Positions 24,904 through 32,868 of a stretch of 64,000 bases of DNA are shown here, one piece after another. This DNA is from JAHECW01 sp964641415 (GTDB lineage Bacteria > Acidobacteriota > Thermoanaerobaculia > Thermoanaerobaculales > Sulfomarinibacteraceae). The notes beneath the pieces are model-generated. The model did no database searches. It saw only the letters and a list, made by a program, of their open reading frames with translations, and was not told the DNA's origin. Position 1 is the stretch's first letter, and each line of letters opens with the position of its first letter. The stretch is from the NCBI GenBank assembly GCA_964641415.1, contig CAZXMW010000006.1, positions 1 to 64,000 of the forward strand, given 5' to 3'. The position numbers and the translations under genes are program-made.

Positions 24904-25263
24904 TTACCTCCGCCACTCGACGGCCGGCACCAGCCGGCCGTTGCGCTCTTCGGACCAGACCATGGAGCCCTCGTCCGGAAACTCCAGGTGGTATTCGGAG
25001 TACCGGTCGCCGATCATGACCTCGAGCCGCGAGTTCATCCGAATCTCGTATGAGCCCCATTCGGTGCCGTCCCTGGTGATGATCCGTTCCTCAAATATGT
25101 ACGGCTCGAAACCTTTACGGTCCATTTCGAAGAGGTACCACGTACCCTGGATTCGGATGCCGTGGTTGGACAGCGGCGCCAGACGGTCGCGCTGCTGCCA
25201 GAGGACGTAGCCGGCGCCGGCGATCATGCAAAAGATCATCAGTCGTTTGAGCAGTTTCTTCAT
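24904..25263 (-). CDS. Single-helix membrane-anchored protein of unknown function
   Basis: A 119-residue protein. Residues 3-22 form one hydrophobic helix after a KK-LK start, so it is probably anchored with its body in the periplasm. The rest is a compact, charged, beta-rich domain (YLFEMDRKGFEPYIFEERI, EYHLEFPDEGSMVW) with no motif I recognise. It is convergent with the peroxiredoxin gene (9 bp gap) and lies 16 bp downstream of the NifX-FKBP fusion gene, likely in the same transcript. Confidence 0.65.
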   Translation of the reverse strand: MKKLLKRLMIFCMIAGAGYVLWQQRDRLAPLSNHGIRIQGTWYLFEMDRKGFEPYIFEERIITRDGTEWGSYEIRMNSRLEVMIGDRYSEYHLEFPDEGSMVWSEERNGRLVPAVEWRR

Positions 25264-25279
25264 CTTCGTCGGGTTCAGA

Positions 25280-26155
25280 CTACAGCACTCGGCGCTGGGC
25301 GAGCTCCTCCGTGGTCGCGTTCTCCACCTTGGCGACGCGGACCTTGAACACGATGTCCCGACCGGCGAGCGGGTGGTTGCCGTCGAGGCGACCGATGGTG
25401 TCGTCGAGGTGGATCACCCTGAGCGGAACCTGATTCCCCTGCTGATCCTGGCCGGCAAGCAGATCGCCGACCTTGGCATCCGGCGGCAGCTTGTCGCGCG
25501 GGTGCTCGAAGACCCGGGCGTCGTCGCGCTCGCCGAAGGCTTCTGCGCAGGCGAGCTCCACTGTGGCGGTGGCGCCCTCCTCGAGACCGACAATCGCGGC
25601 CTCGAGCCCCGGCAGCAGCTGGCCGGCGCCGTGCAGGTAGTGCATGGGACCGGTTCGATCGGACGAGTCGAGCGCGCTGCCTTCCGCGTCTTCGAGGTCG
25701 TACTCGAGGGTCACGATTCGACCCACGCGGACATCGGCGACGCCCTCGATGGGCTCGCGCTCGGTGTGGTGTTGGCCGCCACAGCCGCCGCCACCGCCAC
25801 TGCAGGTCTGGGCCTCGCCGAAGGCCCGGCAGCCGCCGTCGAGGTAGAGGCGGACCGCATCGCCGACCGAGTCCGCCGTCTCCTTGAAGTACACGTCGAT
25901 CCCGACCTGCTGGAACCCCATGAGCGGACGCTGGCCCATGCCGCCGGCGACCAGGACCTCGACCCCGTGCTGCTTGAGGAGCTGGACCGGCGCCATGCAC
26001 CCGCCCTCGTCGTGCCCGCCGTTGACGACGATGGACACGTCGCCGATCTCGCCGTCGTCGACGGCGATGATGGTGAATGCACCGCAGTGACCGAAGTGCT
26101 CGGAAATGGCGGCTTCGAGACCGCCTGGATGATCGGATGGAACTGCAATCAGCAT
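25280..26155 (-). CDS. Fusion: NifX/NifB-type dinitrogenase-cofactor domain plus SlyD-like FKBP peptidyl-prolyl isomerase
   Basis: A 291-residue two-domain protein. Residues 1-105 match the NifX/NafY/NifB-C-terminal fold (MLIAVPSDHPGG, EHFGHCGAFTII, VLVAGGMGQRP). A linker with a Cys/Gly/His cluster (TCSGGGGGCGG, then QHHTE) follows. From about 135 to the end is an FKBP of the SlyD type (VTLEYDLEDAEGSALD, YLHGAGQLLPGLE, GNHPLAGRDIVFKV). AAGGGAG precedes the ATG at 26155. NifX-like domains bind FeS/FeMo clusters and SlyD is a nickel-handling chaperone, so a metal-cofactor chaperone is plausible. No nif genes are in the window, but a nickel hydrogenase is. Confidence 0.85.
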   Translation of the reverse strand: MLIAVPSDHPGGLEAAISEHFGHCGAFTIIAVDDGEIGDVSIVVNGGHDEGGCMAPVQLLKQHGVEVLVAGGMGQRPLMGFQQVGIDVYFKETADSVGDAVRLYLDGGCRAFGEAQTCSGGGGGCGGQHHTEREPIEGVADVRVGRIVTLEYDLEDAEGSALDSSDRTGPMHYLHGAGQLLPGLEAAIVGLEEGATATVELACAEAFGERDDARVFEHPRDKLPPDAKVGDLLAGQDQQGNQVPLRVIHLDDTIGRLDGNHPLAGRDIVFKVRVAKVENATTEELAQRRVL

Positions 26156-26297
26156 CGAATCTCCCTTCACGACCCGTGATGGTAGCGCGGCCGTAGGGGA
26201 GTGTCGAGCCATGTCGCCCTCCAGCGCCAGGTCAACGATGCGACGACTTCACGACCTCGTGGTTGATCCCTGCGATGGATCTGCGGTGACCACGGCG

Positions 26298-27713
26298 TCA
26301 GTCGAGCCGGAGCACCTGAACGACGTTGGCGGCGTCCGAGAAGCCGAGCGGCAGCCCGGCAACGATCACGACGTGGTCACCCGGTTCGGCCAGGCGGTGG
26401 GTCAGCAGCTCGCGCCGCAGCGTCCGTCGGAGACCGGCAGGGTCGGTGGTGGACTCCACCGCGAAAGGGATCACGCCCCATGACAGGGTGAGCTGCCGCG
26501 CGACCTCCAACGACGTCGTGACGCCGAGCACCGGCATCGACGGGCGGTGGCGGGCGATCATGCGTGCGGTCCCACCCGATGAGGTGGTGGTGACGATGGC
26601 GGCGGCGCCGACCGCGGCGGCGAGGTCGCAGGCTGCCAGGCTCACCGCGTCGGTGACGTCGGGCCGGCCGTCGGCGGTCGCCGTCGCCAACCGGTCGTGG
26701 TCGAGCTCGGGCTCGACCTCCCGGGCGATCCGGTCGAGGATCCGCACCGCGCGGTCGGGAAAGCGGCCGATGGCGGTCTCCTCGGACAGCATCAGCCCGT
26801 CGGTGCCGTCGAGGACCGCGTTGGCCACGTCCGAGGCTTCGGCGCGCAGGGGTCGTGGGCTGTCGACCATGGATCGCAGCATCTGGGTCGCAGTGATCAC
26901 CGGTCTTCCGGCACGGCGCGCTGCGTTGATGATGCGCTTCTGGATCACCGGCACCTTTTCCGGCGGCATCTCGACGCCGAGGTCGCCGCGGGCCACCATC
27001 ACCGCATCGACCACGGCGAGGATGGGCTCGATCCGTTCCACCGCCTGGGGCTTCTCGATCTTGGCGGTGACCATGGGAGGCCGTTCGAGCCCCGAGATCC
27101 GATCGGTCACCGGCCGGAGGTCGTCCTCGTGGCGGACGAAGGACAGGGCGACAAAATCGACGCCCTCCTCGAGTCCGACCTCGAGGTCCGCGAGATCCTT
27201 GTCGGTCACCGAGGGCACTCGGAGGCTGGCCTGGGGGAGGTTGACTCCCTTGCGCGAGGTCAGGAGGCCTCCGTTGATGACCCGGCAGACCAGTCGGTCG
27301 CGTCGGACCTCGACCACCTCGAGCTCGACGGCGCCATCGGCGAGCAGAATGGTCTCTCCGGCATCGACGTCATCGAGCAGAAAGCGGTAGTCGACCGGGA
27401 GTACGTCGACCGGGACGTCGCCCTCGGGAGCGAGCCCAACGGTTCCGCCGGTGTCGAGAAGGACCCCGGCTTCGGGCAGAACGCCGAGCCGGATCTTGGG
27501 GCCGCCGAGATCCTGGAGAATGCCGACCTGGCGAGGTGTGCGTTCGGCGACCTGCCGGATCCTCCGGATGGCCGACCGGTGGTCGTCTCGATCGCCGTGA
27601 GAGAAGTTGAGGCGCACGACATCCATGCCCGCGCTGATGAGGGCTTCGACCGCCTCGACCGAGTCGGTGGCCGGGCCGAGGGTGCAGACGATTTTGGTTC
27701 TGCGGTGGGTCAT
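26298..27713 (-). CDS. pyk: Pyruvate kinase
   Basis: A 471-residue glycolytic enzyme converting phosphoenolpyruvate and ADP to pyruvate and ATP. Signatures include TKIVCTLGPATDS at the N-terminus, the active-site stretch VTAKIEKPQA, MVARGDLGVEMPPEKVP, TATQMLRSM and the C-terminal domain (AAAIVTTTSSGGTARMIARHRP). Length and order are normal for the bacterial enzyme. It stands on the minus strand upstream of the NifX-FKBP fusion, separated by 142 bp without a visible terminator. Confidence 0.95.
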   Translation of the reverse strand: MTHRRTKIVCTLGPATDSVEAVEALISAGMDVVRLNFSHGDRDDHRSAIRRIRQVAERTPRQVGILQDLGGPKIRLGVLPEAGVLLDTGGTVGLAPEGDVPVDVLPVDYRFLLDDVDAGETILLADGAVELEVVEVRRDRLVCRVINGGLLTSRKGVNLPQASLRVPSVTDKDLADLEVGLEEGVDFVALSFVRHEDDLRPVTDRISGLERPPMVTAKIEKPQAVERIEPILAVVDAVMVARGDLGVEMPPEKVPVIQKRIINAARRAGRPVITATQMLRSMVDSPRPLRAEASDVANAVLDGTDGLMLSEETAIGRFPDRAVRILDRIAREVEPELDHDRLATATADGRPDVTDAVSLAACDLAAAVGAAAIVTTTSSGGTARMIARHRPSMPVLGVTTSLEVARQLTLSWGVIPFAVESTTDPAGLRRTLRRELLTHRLAEPGDHVVIVAGLPLGFSDAANVVQVLRLD

Positions 27714-27793
27714 GGCGGCATGATAGCGCGAGGGGGAGTGACGGCGGTGAACCCGGCTGGATTTCCTGGCGGCGGTTGGGTGTTCGCCATGAT

Positions 27794-28375
27794 ATGAACA
27801 CAGCGATCGCGACTTCGGACGTCCTGAACAGAGTGGCCAGTTGGCTCAACCGGGCCCGGCTCAGCGCCGCGCCATGCCCGTGGCTCGGGGCGATCTCGAT
27901 CTTCGTCGACGAGCGTTATGAGAACTACGACTACGATCTCATCGGTCCGCGGACCCGTCTCGCCATTGCGCGCGCGCTCGGGCGGCACGACTACAGCCAG
28001 CGCACCGGCCGCGAGCTTGTCGGGCCCCTGGGGAGAATCGAGTTCCCGCGTCCGAACCGGACCCTGTCGAGCGATCCGGCAGCCGAGCTCGAGGCGGTGC
28101 TCGATCGGCGGAACGCCATCGCGTTCGCGACGCCGACACAGATCCTGCTGGCGACCTGGCGACGCGAGGGTCCGAACCTGTCCGACGAGCGCCAGGACGA
28201 CCTCGTCGCGTTGGTTCGGGAGCAGCCGGCCAATCTGGACAAGATCACGGATTGGCTGCGCAGGACCGATCACGCCGACGCCTTCGCGCGGCTGAAGCCG
28301 CGTTTAGCCGAGGTGCAGGAGGAAGGGTTCCAGCTGCGCCGAGCCGGACGCTTCCGGTCGCGGCTGCCGCGCTGA
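27794..28375 (+). CDS. Hypothetical protein
   Basis: A 193-residue soluble, Arg/Leu-rich helical protein (VLNRVASWLNRARLSA; QDDLVALVREQPANLDKITDWLRR). I recognise no domain. I start at ATG 27794 (MNTAIATSD); no good ribosome site precedes it. It is divergent from pyruvate kinase and followed 71 bp later by an SDR gene on the same strand. Confidence 0.55.
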   Translation: MNTAIATSDVLNRVASWLNRARLSAAPCPWLGAISIFVDERYENYDYDLIGPRTRLAIARALGRHDYSQRTGRELVGPLGRIEFPRPNRTLSSDPAAELEAVLDRRNAIAFATPTQILLATWRREGPNLSDERQDDLVALVREQPANLDKITDWLRRTDHADAFARLKPRLAEVQEEGFQLRRAGRFRSRLPR

Positions 28376-28446
28376 TCCGCCCGCCGTCCGGCGCGCGGGT
28401 CGGAATGTTCGAAGGCCTCGAAACGTCCATCCAGGAGGAGGTTTCA

Positions 28447-29109
28447 ATGGCAACAGTCTGCATCACCGGCGCCAATCGTGGGATCGGGCTCGAGCTCGCC
28501 CGTCAGTACCAGGACCGTGGCGACTCCGTGGTCGCCGCCTGCCGCCGCGCGTCCGACGAGCTCGGTGAGCTCGACGTCGAAATCGTCGACGGCGTCGACG
28601 TCACCGTCGACGTGGCGGTCGGACGGCTGGCCGATGCGCTCGGCGATCGCGGGCTCGACGTGCTCGTCAATAATGCCGGGCTTCTCAGCGACGAGTCCCT
28701 CGACAGCCTCGATTTCGACCGGATCCGAAAGCAGTTCGAGGTCAACAGCACGGGCCCGCTTCGCGTCACGGCAGCCCTGAAGTCGAAGCTTGGCCGCGGC
28801 TCCAAGGTCGCCATCGTGACCAGCCGTATGGGCTCCATCGAGGACAACAGCTCGGGTGGACGCTACGGGTATCGAATGTCCAAGGCCGCGGTCAACATGG
28901 CGGGACGCTCCCTCGCTCACGATCTGAAGCCCGACGGTGTTGCGGTGGCGATTCTACACCCTGGTTTCGTCCGCACCGATATGACGGGCCACTCCGGGAT
29001 GATCGACCCACCAGAGTCGGCGGCCGGGCTGATCGCCCGCATCGACGAGCTGGACCTCGAGTCCTCGGGGAATTTCTGGCACGCCAACGGCGATCTGCTG
29101 CCCTGGTGA
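28447..29109 (+). CDS. SDR-family oxidoreductase (sniffer/CsgA-like)
   Basis: A 220-residue NAD(P)-dependent short-chain dehydrogenase. The cofactor motif is TGANRGIG near residue 7, NNAG follows at about 75, and the active site includes VTSRMGSI and YGYRMSKAA, so the Ser-Tyr-Lys set is intact. The short length and the TSRMGSI / GYRMSKAAVN pattern resemble the sniffer/CsgA-type carbonyl-reductase subgroup. CAGGAGGAGG precedes the ATG at 28447. Substrate unknown. Confidence 0.88.
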   Translation: MATVCITGANRGIGLELARQYQDRGDSVVAACRRASDELGELDVEIVDGVDVTVDVAVGRLADALGDRGLDVLVNNAGLLSDESLDSLDFDRIRKQFEVNSTGPLRVTAALKSKLGRGSKVAIVTSRMGSIEDNSSGGRYGYRMSKAAVNMAGRSLAHDLKPDGVAVAILHPGFVRTDMTGHSGMIDPPESAAGLIARIDELDLESSGNFWHANGDLLPW

Positions 29110-29239
29110 GTCTGCTCATTTGAAAACGGCCTCCTGTCCCGCCCCTGGGGCCGGAAGGTCACGCGGCACAGGGCCGTGCCCGTGTACGTTTACCGGAGCC
29201 GCGCCCATCAATCATCGGACACGACCGCGGTCGCGATCG

Positions 29240-29614
29240 TCAGGACGCCAGATCCAGGGCGTGGGCCTTCAGAGTCTCCAGCGACACGATCTCGAGGGCG
29301 CTCTCCTCTGTGGCCGCGAGGACGACCGGGGGCGCGACTCCGGCAGCGGCGGCCTCGCGCCACCGGGCGGCGCAGAGGCACCAGCGGTCGCCTGGGTTGA
29401 GGCCGGGGAAGCCGAATCCGGGGTTGGGCGTCGACAAATCGTTGCCCTGCGCCATCGTGTAGGCGAGGAACTCGGCCGTCATCTCGGCACACACCACGTG
29501 GCGTCCGAAATCCTCGTCGGACGTCCGGCAGCTGCCGTCCCGAAAAAAGCCGGTCATCGGATCGCGGCAGCAGTCTTCGAGCTCGCCTCCGAGAACGTTA
29601 CGCGGTTCAGACAT
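29240..29614 (-). CDS. DUF2237-family protein
   Basis: A 124-residue protein: NVLGGELEDCCRDPMTGFFRDGSC at the N-terminus, then HVVCAEMTAEFLAYTMAQGNDL, FGFPGLNPGDRWCLCAARW and VVLAATEESALEIV. These are the signatures of DUF2237 (COG3651), a small conserved family with several invariant Cys and no assigned activity. GAGGAGGG precedes the ATG at 29614. It stands alone, convergent with the SDR gene. Confidence 0.85.
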   Translation of the reverse strand: MSEPRNVLGGELEDCCRDPMTGFFRDGSCRTSDEDFGRHVVCAEMTAEFLAYTMAQGNDLSTPNPGFGFPGLNPGDRWCLCAARWREAAAAGVAPPVVLAATEESALEIVSLETLKAHALDLAS

Positions 29615-29787
29615 CGATCCCTCCTCTGTTGTTTTCCCTTCGTAAACCGCGCATCGGCCCGGCGGCTTCCCGTCCGCTGACAGGGGCCATGCGACGTTGG
29701 CACACCGTTCTGAACGTCGAGGCGCAATGAAACCGAGAAGATCCTCAGCTGAGGAAGACGCAAAGAACGCGAGGCTGCCGAGCTTGT

Positions 29788-29805
29788 CGGGATCGGGATC
29801 GGGAG
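29788..29805 (+). repeat. Three CGGNNN hexamer units
   Basis: CGGGAT, CGGGAT, CGGGAG in phase, the same unit design as the long array at 30015; only a MITE and short flanks lie between them. Confidence 0.5.
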
Positions 29806-29839
29806 CAACGCCGATGCCCATCCAACATCCAATCTCTGA

Positions 29840-29999
29840 CCTAAGGTGAGCGATTCTCACTGGCGATCTGCACCAGGCTCTTGCGCTCTGGATGGTTGCG
29901 AAAATACTCGACATACCAAAGGGTATGCCTCCGTTTTTCGCAACCACCAGCGCATCAAGATCTTGGTACATCTCATCCAGCAGAACCGCTCACCTTAGG
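29840..29999 (+). mobile_element. MITE-like element, family B, copy 1
   Basis: A 160 bp unit. Left end CCTAAGGTGAGCGATTCT; right end AGAACCGCTCACCTTAGG, an 18-bp inverted repeat with one mismatch. It is flanked by the perfect 5 bp direct repeat TCTGA. A second palindrome, CATACC-AAAGG-GTATG, lies inside. It shares most of its sequence with 39961-40120. No coding capacity. It lies in the 581 bp gap between DUF2237 and DoxX genes. Confidence 0.88.
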
Positions 30000-30014
30000 T
30001 CTGAGATCCAGCAT

Positions 30015-30116
30015 CGGACGCGGGCACGGGCACGGACGCGGGCACGGACGCGGGCACGGATACGGGCACGGGCACGGAGACGGAGACGGACACGGACACG
30101 GACACGGATGCGGGCA
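30015..30116 (+). repeat. Hexanucleotide array (CGGNNN)17
   Basis: Seventeen in-phase 6-mers in which CGG never varies while the second triplet is drawn from a small set (GCA x7, ACG x3, ACA x3, AGA x2, ATA, ATG). In frame it would read Arg-X repeats, but no gene start or domain supports translation. It begins 16 bp after the family B element. Confidence 0.8.
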
Positions 30117-30195
30117 GGGACGCGAGCGCGAAGCCGAGGCCAGGAATGGCCGGAGCATTCGGGCGGTTCTGAGAGGCGTCATCAAGGAGGAAGCT

Positions 30196-30591
30196 ATGAA
30201 GAACACGCCCTGGAACGACATCGGCCTGCTCGTTCTGCGACTCGGTGTCGGCGCGTTTATGCTCGTCGCCCACGGTTGGGGCAAGCTCGCCGGGTTCGGC
30301 GATCTGGCCGGGAGGTTCCCCGATCCCATCGGCCTTGGTTCGACCTTCAGCCTGGCGCTGGCGATTTTTGCCGAGGTGCTGTGCGCGTTGCTGGTCATTC
30401 TCGGCCTGGGCACGCGGTTTGCTGCAGTGCCCCTGCTCGCGACCATGCTGGTGGCGGCGTTCGTCGTCCACGCCGACGATCCGTGGAGCAAGAAGGAGTT
30501 CGCGCTGCTTTACGCGATCCCGTTCCTGACCCTGATCTTCACCGGTGGCGGCAGATTCGCGCTGGACTCGTTGATCCGGTGGAAGAAGTGA
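30196..30591 (+). CDS. DoxX-family membrane protein
   Basis: A 131-residue integral membrane protein with four helices. The first is LLVLRLGVGAFMLVAHGWGKL, typical of DoxX; HGWGKLAGF and EVLCALLVILGLGTRFAAVPL follow. DoxX proteins act in membrane redox or oxidative-stress contexts, with varied roles. AAGGAGGAAGCT precedes the ATG. Convergent with the porin gene, with two palindromes between them. Confidence 0.85.
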   Translation: MKNTPWNDIGLLVLRLGVGAFMLVAHGWGKLAGFGDLAGRFPDPIGLGSTFSLALAIFAEVLCALLVILGLGTRFAAVPLLATMLVAAFVVHADDPWSKKEFALLYAIPFLTLIFTGGGRFALDSLIRWKK

Positions 30592-30598
30592 GTCAACA

Positions 30599-30664
30599 GG
30601 TTCATCCCGCCATGAGCGGGATGAACCGGAAACAACGGGGCGGAGGCGCCGGCGCCTCCGCCCC
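30599..30664. terminator. Two tandem perfect hairpins between convergent genes
   Basis: Hairpin 1 (30599-30627): 12-bp perfect stem GGTTCATCCCGC / GCGGGATGAACC, loop CATGA. Hairpin 2 (30637-30664): a 28-bp perfect palindrome centred on GGCGCC|GGCGCC. There is no T tract on either side, so this is a likely bidirectional barrier rather than a classic terminator. Confidence 0.6.
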
Positions 30665-30671
30665 GGTCGAA

Positions 30672-31982
30672 TCAGAATGAGCTGTCGAAGGACCAGCTCG
30701 CCCAGACCATCACCTTGGTGACGTCGGTGAGCCAGGCATCAGCCATGTAGTGAGCGACCTTCAGGTGGAGCGACAGGGCGTCGGCGACCGAGAAGCGGGC
30801 CTGGCCGTCGATCTCGGTTCCCTGCCGGTCGCCGCCACGCGGCGCTTCGAACACGTGGTAGTCCACGAGCCACGACCAGCGGTCGCGGTCCATGGCGAGG
30901 CGCACGGAGTAGTCGTGGCTGCCGTCGGGCGGGGTGACCACCATACGGTCGGCGAAACCGTTCTTGCCGTGGTTGGTGCCGAGCGGTGTCTGGATCGCGG
31001 CCGTACCGTTGCCGTCCTTCAGCTCCCAGGCCGCCCGAAGCGTCCACGCGCCCCTGCGGGCGCCCAGCCCGACGTGGGCGTAGTCGAGACTGAAGTCCCG
31101 AGGGTTGTCGCCGTTGTCGAGCTGGCGGGCATACTCGGCGAAGTAGAGGAGGTCCGCGGACCCGATCGGGCTGTCGCCGACGTATCGGGCGCCATAGGTG
31201 GCCGACGACAGCGTTGCTCGGTCATCCGAGTCCCAGTCCAGAAGGTAGGCGTAGGCGGAGACCGATCCGGGACCGAGATCGCGGGAGAGGTTGACGAGGT
31301 GTCCATCGAGATCCGGGCTGACGCCCGAGTTGAAGTAGACGCGGTTGACGTAGGCGTAGCGAGCCACCAGAACGTCGGGCGTGCCGACTGCGAAGCTCGC
31401 GCCTCGGTACGATCGGTAATTCTGCCGCCACGGAGCGATTCCGACGAAACGCTGATTGTCGAGGACGTAGCCGAAGCGCCCGGCCCTGAGCTCGAGGCCG
31501 GCGCGGCCGCGGTAGCCGAGGACAATCTCATCGGCCTCGACGATCGCAGGGTCCGCCACGACCGGCCGGTCGGTCACCTCGTTCCAGAGATCGCCGCGAC
31601 CGGCGTTGTTGTACAGCTTGTCATTGCCGATCGGAGTCACGGTCTCGAAGGTGACGCCGGCGAAGAACCCATGCAGTGGAGCGGTCTCGTAGCTGAGCGC
31701 GCCGCGCAGCGTCGAGGCCAGCGCGTCCGTGTCGAAGCTCGCGCTGTCGACGGACTCGAGCCGGTAGCGGAGATCGATGCCGAGCACTCCCTGGAGAAGG
31801 GCCTGGCGGAGGTTGGAGACCACCGGGTCGGGCGACTCGGCAGGCGTTTTTGTATCGGACGCCGTGGCGGCGCCCGCGACGACGAGCGCCGCGAGCAGGA
31901 CCGCCGCGAATCCCGGATTTCGCGTGAGATGCGGACGGTTGTCGATAGGTTCGATGGAGATGCCCCGACCAGGCTTAGTCAT
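30672..31982 (-). CDS. Outer-membrane beta-barrel porin (alginate-export-like)
   Basis: A 436-residue exported barrel. The N-terminus holds a hydrophobic signal (AAVLLAALVVAGAATAS) after a ~25-residue lead. The body alternates as in beta strands: ELRAGRFGYVLDNQRFVG, YRSYRGASFAVGTPDVLVARYAYVNRVY, LSLHLKVAHYMADAWL. The pattern is like alginate-export-type porins that carry small solutes. It ends in Phe (SFDSSF), as expected for BAM recognition. It overlaps the upstream His/Cys-rich protein gene by 8 bp, so it is the last gene of the cbb3/copper operon; a role in copper or metal uptake is inference. Confidence 0.72.
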   Translation of the reverse strand: MTKPGRGISIEPIDNRPHLTRNPGFAAVLLAALVVAGAATASDTKTPAESPDPVVSNLRQALLQGVLGIDLRYRLESVDSASFDTDALASTLRGALSYETAPLHGFFAGVTFETVTPIGNDKLYNNAGRGDLWNEVTDRPVVADPAIVEADEIVLGYRGRAGLELRAGRFGYVLDNQRFVGIAPWRQNYRSYRGASFAVGTPDVLVARYAYVNRVYFNSGVSPDLDGHLVNLSRDLGPGSVSAYAYLLDWDSDDRATLSSATYGARYVGDSPIGSADLLYFAEYARQLDNGDNPRDFSLDYAHVGLGARRGAWTLRAAWELKDGNGTAAIQTPLGTNHGKNGFADRMVVTPPDGSHDYSVRLAMDRDRWSWLVDYHVFEAPRGGDRQGTEIDGQARFSVADALSLHLKVAHYMADAWLTDVTKVMVWASWSFDSSF

Positions 31983-32868
31983 GCGAAACTTTCACGGTTA
32001 AATCCTCCGTGGACGGGCGGTATTCCGGGTCACCGCGCCACGTCCACTCGTGCCACGGCTTGAGACCGAGCAGCGCCTCGCCGCCGAACATTCCGGCTTC
32101 CATGCCGACCAGCATACCGAACAGCATCCCGAGATGGCCGCCGAGCACCGCCGAGCCGGTCCACTCGGCGAGCACCGGGCCGAGCCAGTGGCCGAGCAGC
32201 ACCATGCCGACGATCATCAGGGCGTTGCCGATGAGGTGGGTCGAGATCCACCGACGGATGCTGGTACGGGCCAGCCCGGCACAGCGGGTGAACGCGAGTC
32301 CGGTCGGGATTGCCCCGAGCAGCATGAGGCCGGTCATCCAGGAGAAGACCATGGGCCAGAAGGTGCCGCCTCCCGCATGGCCGCTGTGACCCGGGCCGCC
32401 GGCGGCCGGGGGCGGGTGGTCGCCGGCGGCAGGTGCGGGATGTCCGCCGTCCTCGCCGCAGCAATCGGGCTCGTGCGGAGCCGGGATCGGATCTTCGCAG
32501 CAGTCGTCCGCCTCTGCGGTGGCGGTCCCGGCAGCCGAGGGCGCCTGGTGGTCGCCGCAGCCGTGGCCCATGGCGACGTGGAAGTCGGCATTTCGGGGCG
32601 GCGCCGCGAAACCGAGATCAACCCACCAGCCGGCGAGCATACCGAGCCCACCGAACGCCCCCATGACCAGAAGCATGTCGATTCGGTGATTGAGGCGCAG
32701 CCGGTGGACCCACGCCTGGTGGACGAGACCGGCGACGGCGGCGGTGACCGCCATGACCTCGAGGCCGAGTCGCCAGTCGAGCCGGCCGAGCAGAAGCACG
32801 GCGACGCCCTGGGCGAGAGTCGCGGCAGACAGCGCGATTGCGAGGACCGATGAACGGGTGAGGGTCAT
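31975..32868 (-). CDS. Membrane protein with His/Cys-rich metal-binding-like loop, in the cbb3 operon
   Basis: A 297-residue protein. It has three N-terminal helices (about 8-85), then a ~75-residue soluble loop dense in Cys and His: MGHGCGDH, DDCCEDP, PHEPDCCGEDGGHP and PGHSGHAGG. Three or more Met/Gly-rich helices follow, including LGMLFGMLVGMEAGMFGG. Met-, His- and Cys-rich segments are typical of copper handling, but I recognise no named family. The ATG overlaps the stop of the copper P-type ATPase gene (ATGA). A copper relay between ATPase and oxidase is my hypothesis. Confidence 0.72.
   Translation of the reverse strand: MTLTRSSVLAIALSAATLAQGVAVLLLGRLDWRLGLEVMAVTAAVAGLVHQAWVHRLRLNHRIDMLLVMGAFGGLGMLAGWWVDLGFAAPPRNADFHVAMGHGCGDHQAPSAAGTATAEADDCCEDPIPAPHEPDCCGEDGGHPAPAAGDHPPPAAGGPGHSGHAGGGTFWPMVFSWMTGLMLLGAIPTGLAFTRCAGLARTSIRRWISTHLIGNALMIVGMVLLGHWLGPVLAEWTGSAVLGGHLGMLFGMLVGMEAGMFGGEALLGLKPWHEWTWRGDPEYRPSTEDLTVKVSHD

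Noticed and set aside
30015..30116. Could the hexamer array be a CRISPR or origin iteron set?
   Set aside because: Unit is 6 bp without spacers, and no cas, rep or dnaA-box pattern is nearby.
29881..30591. A long frame with Gly-His or Arg-X repeats ahead of the DoxX gene
   Set aside because: It translates the MITE and the hexamer array; the DoxX start at 30196 has an AAGGAGG site.
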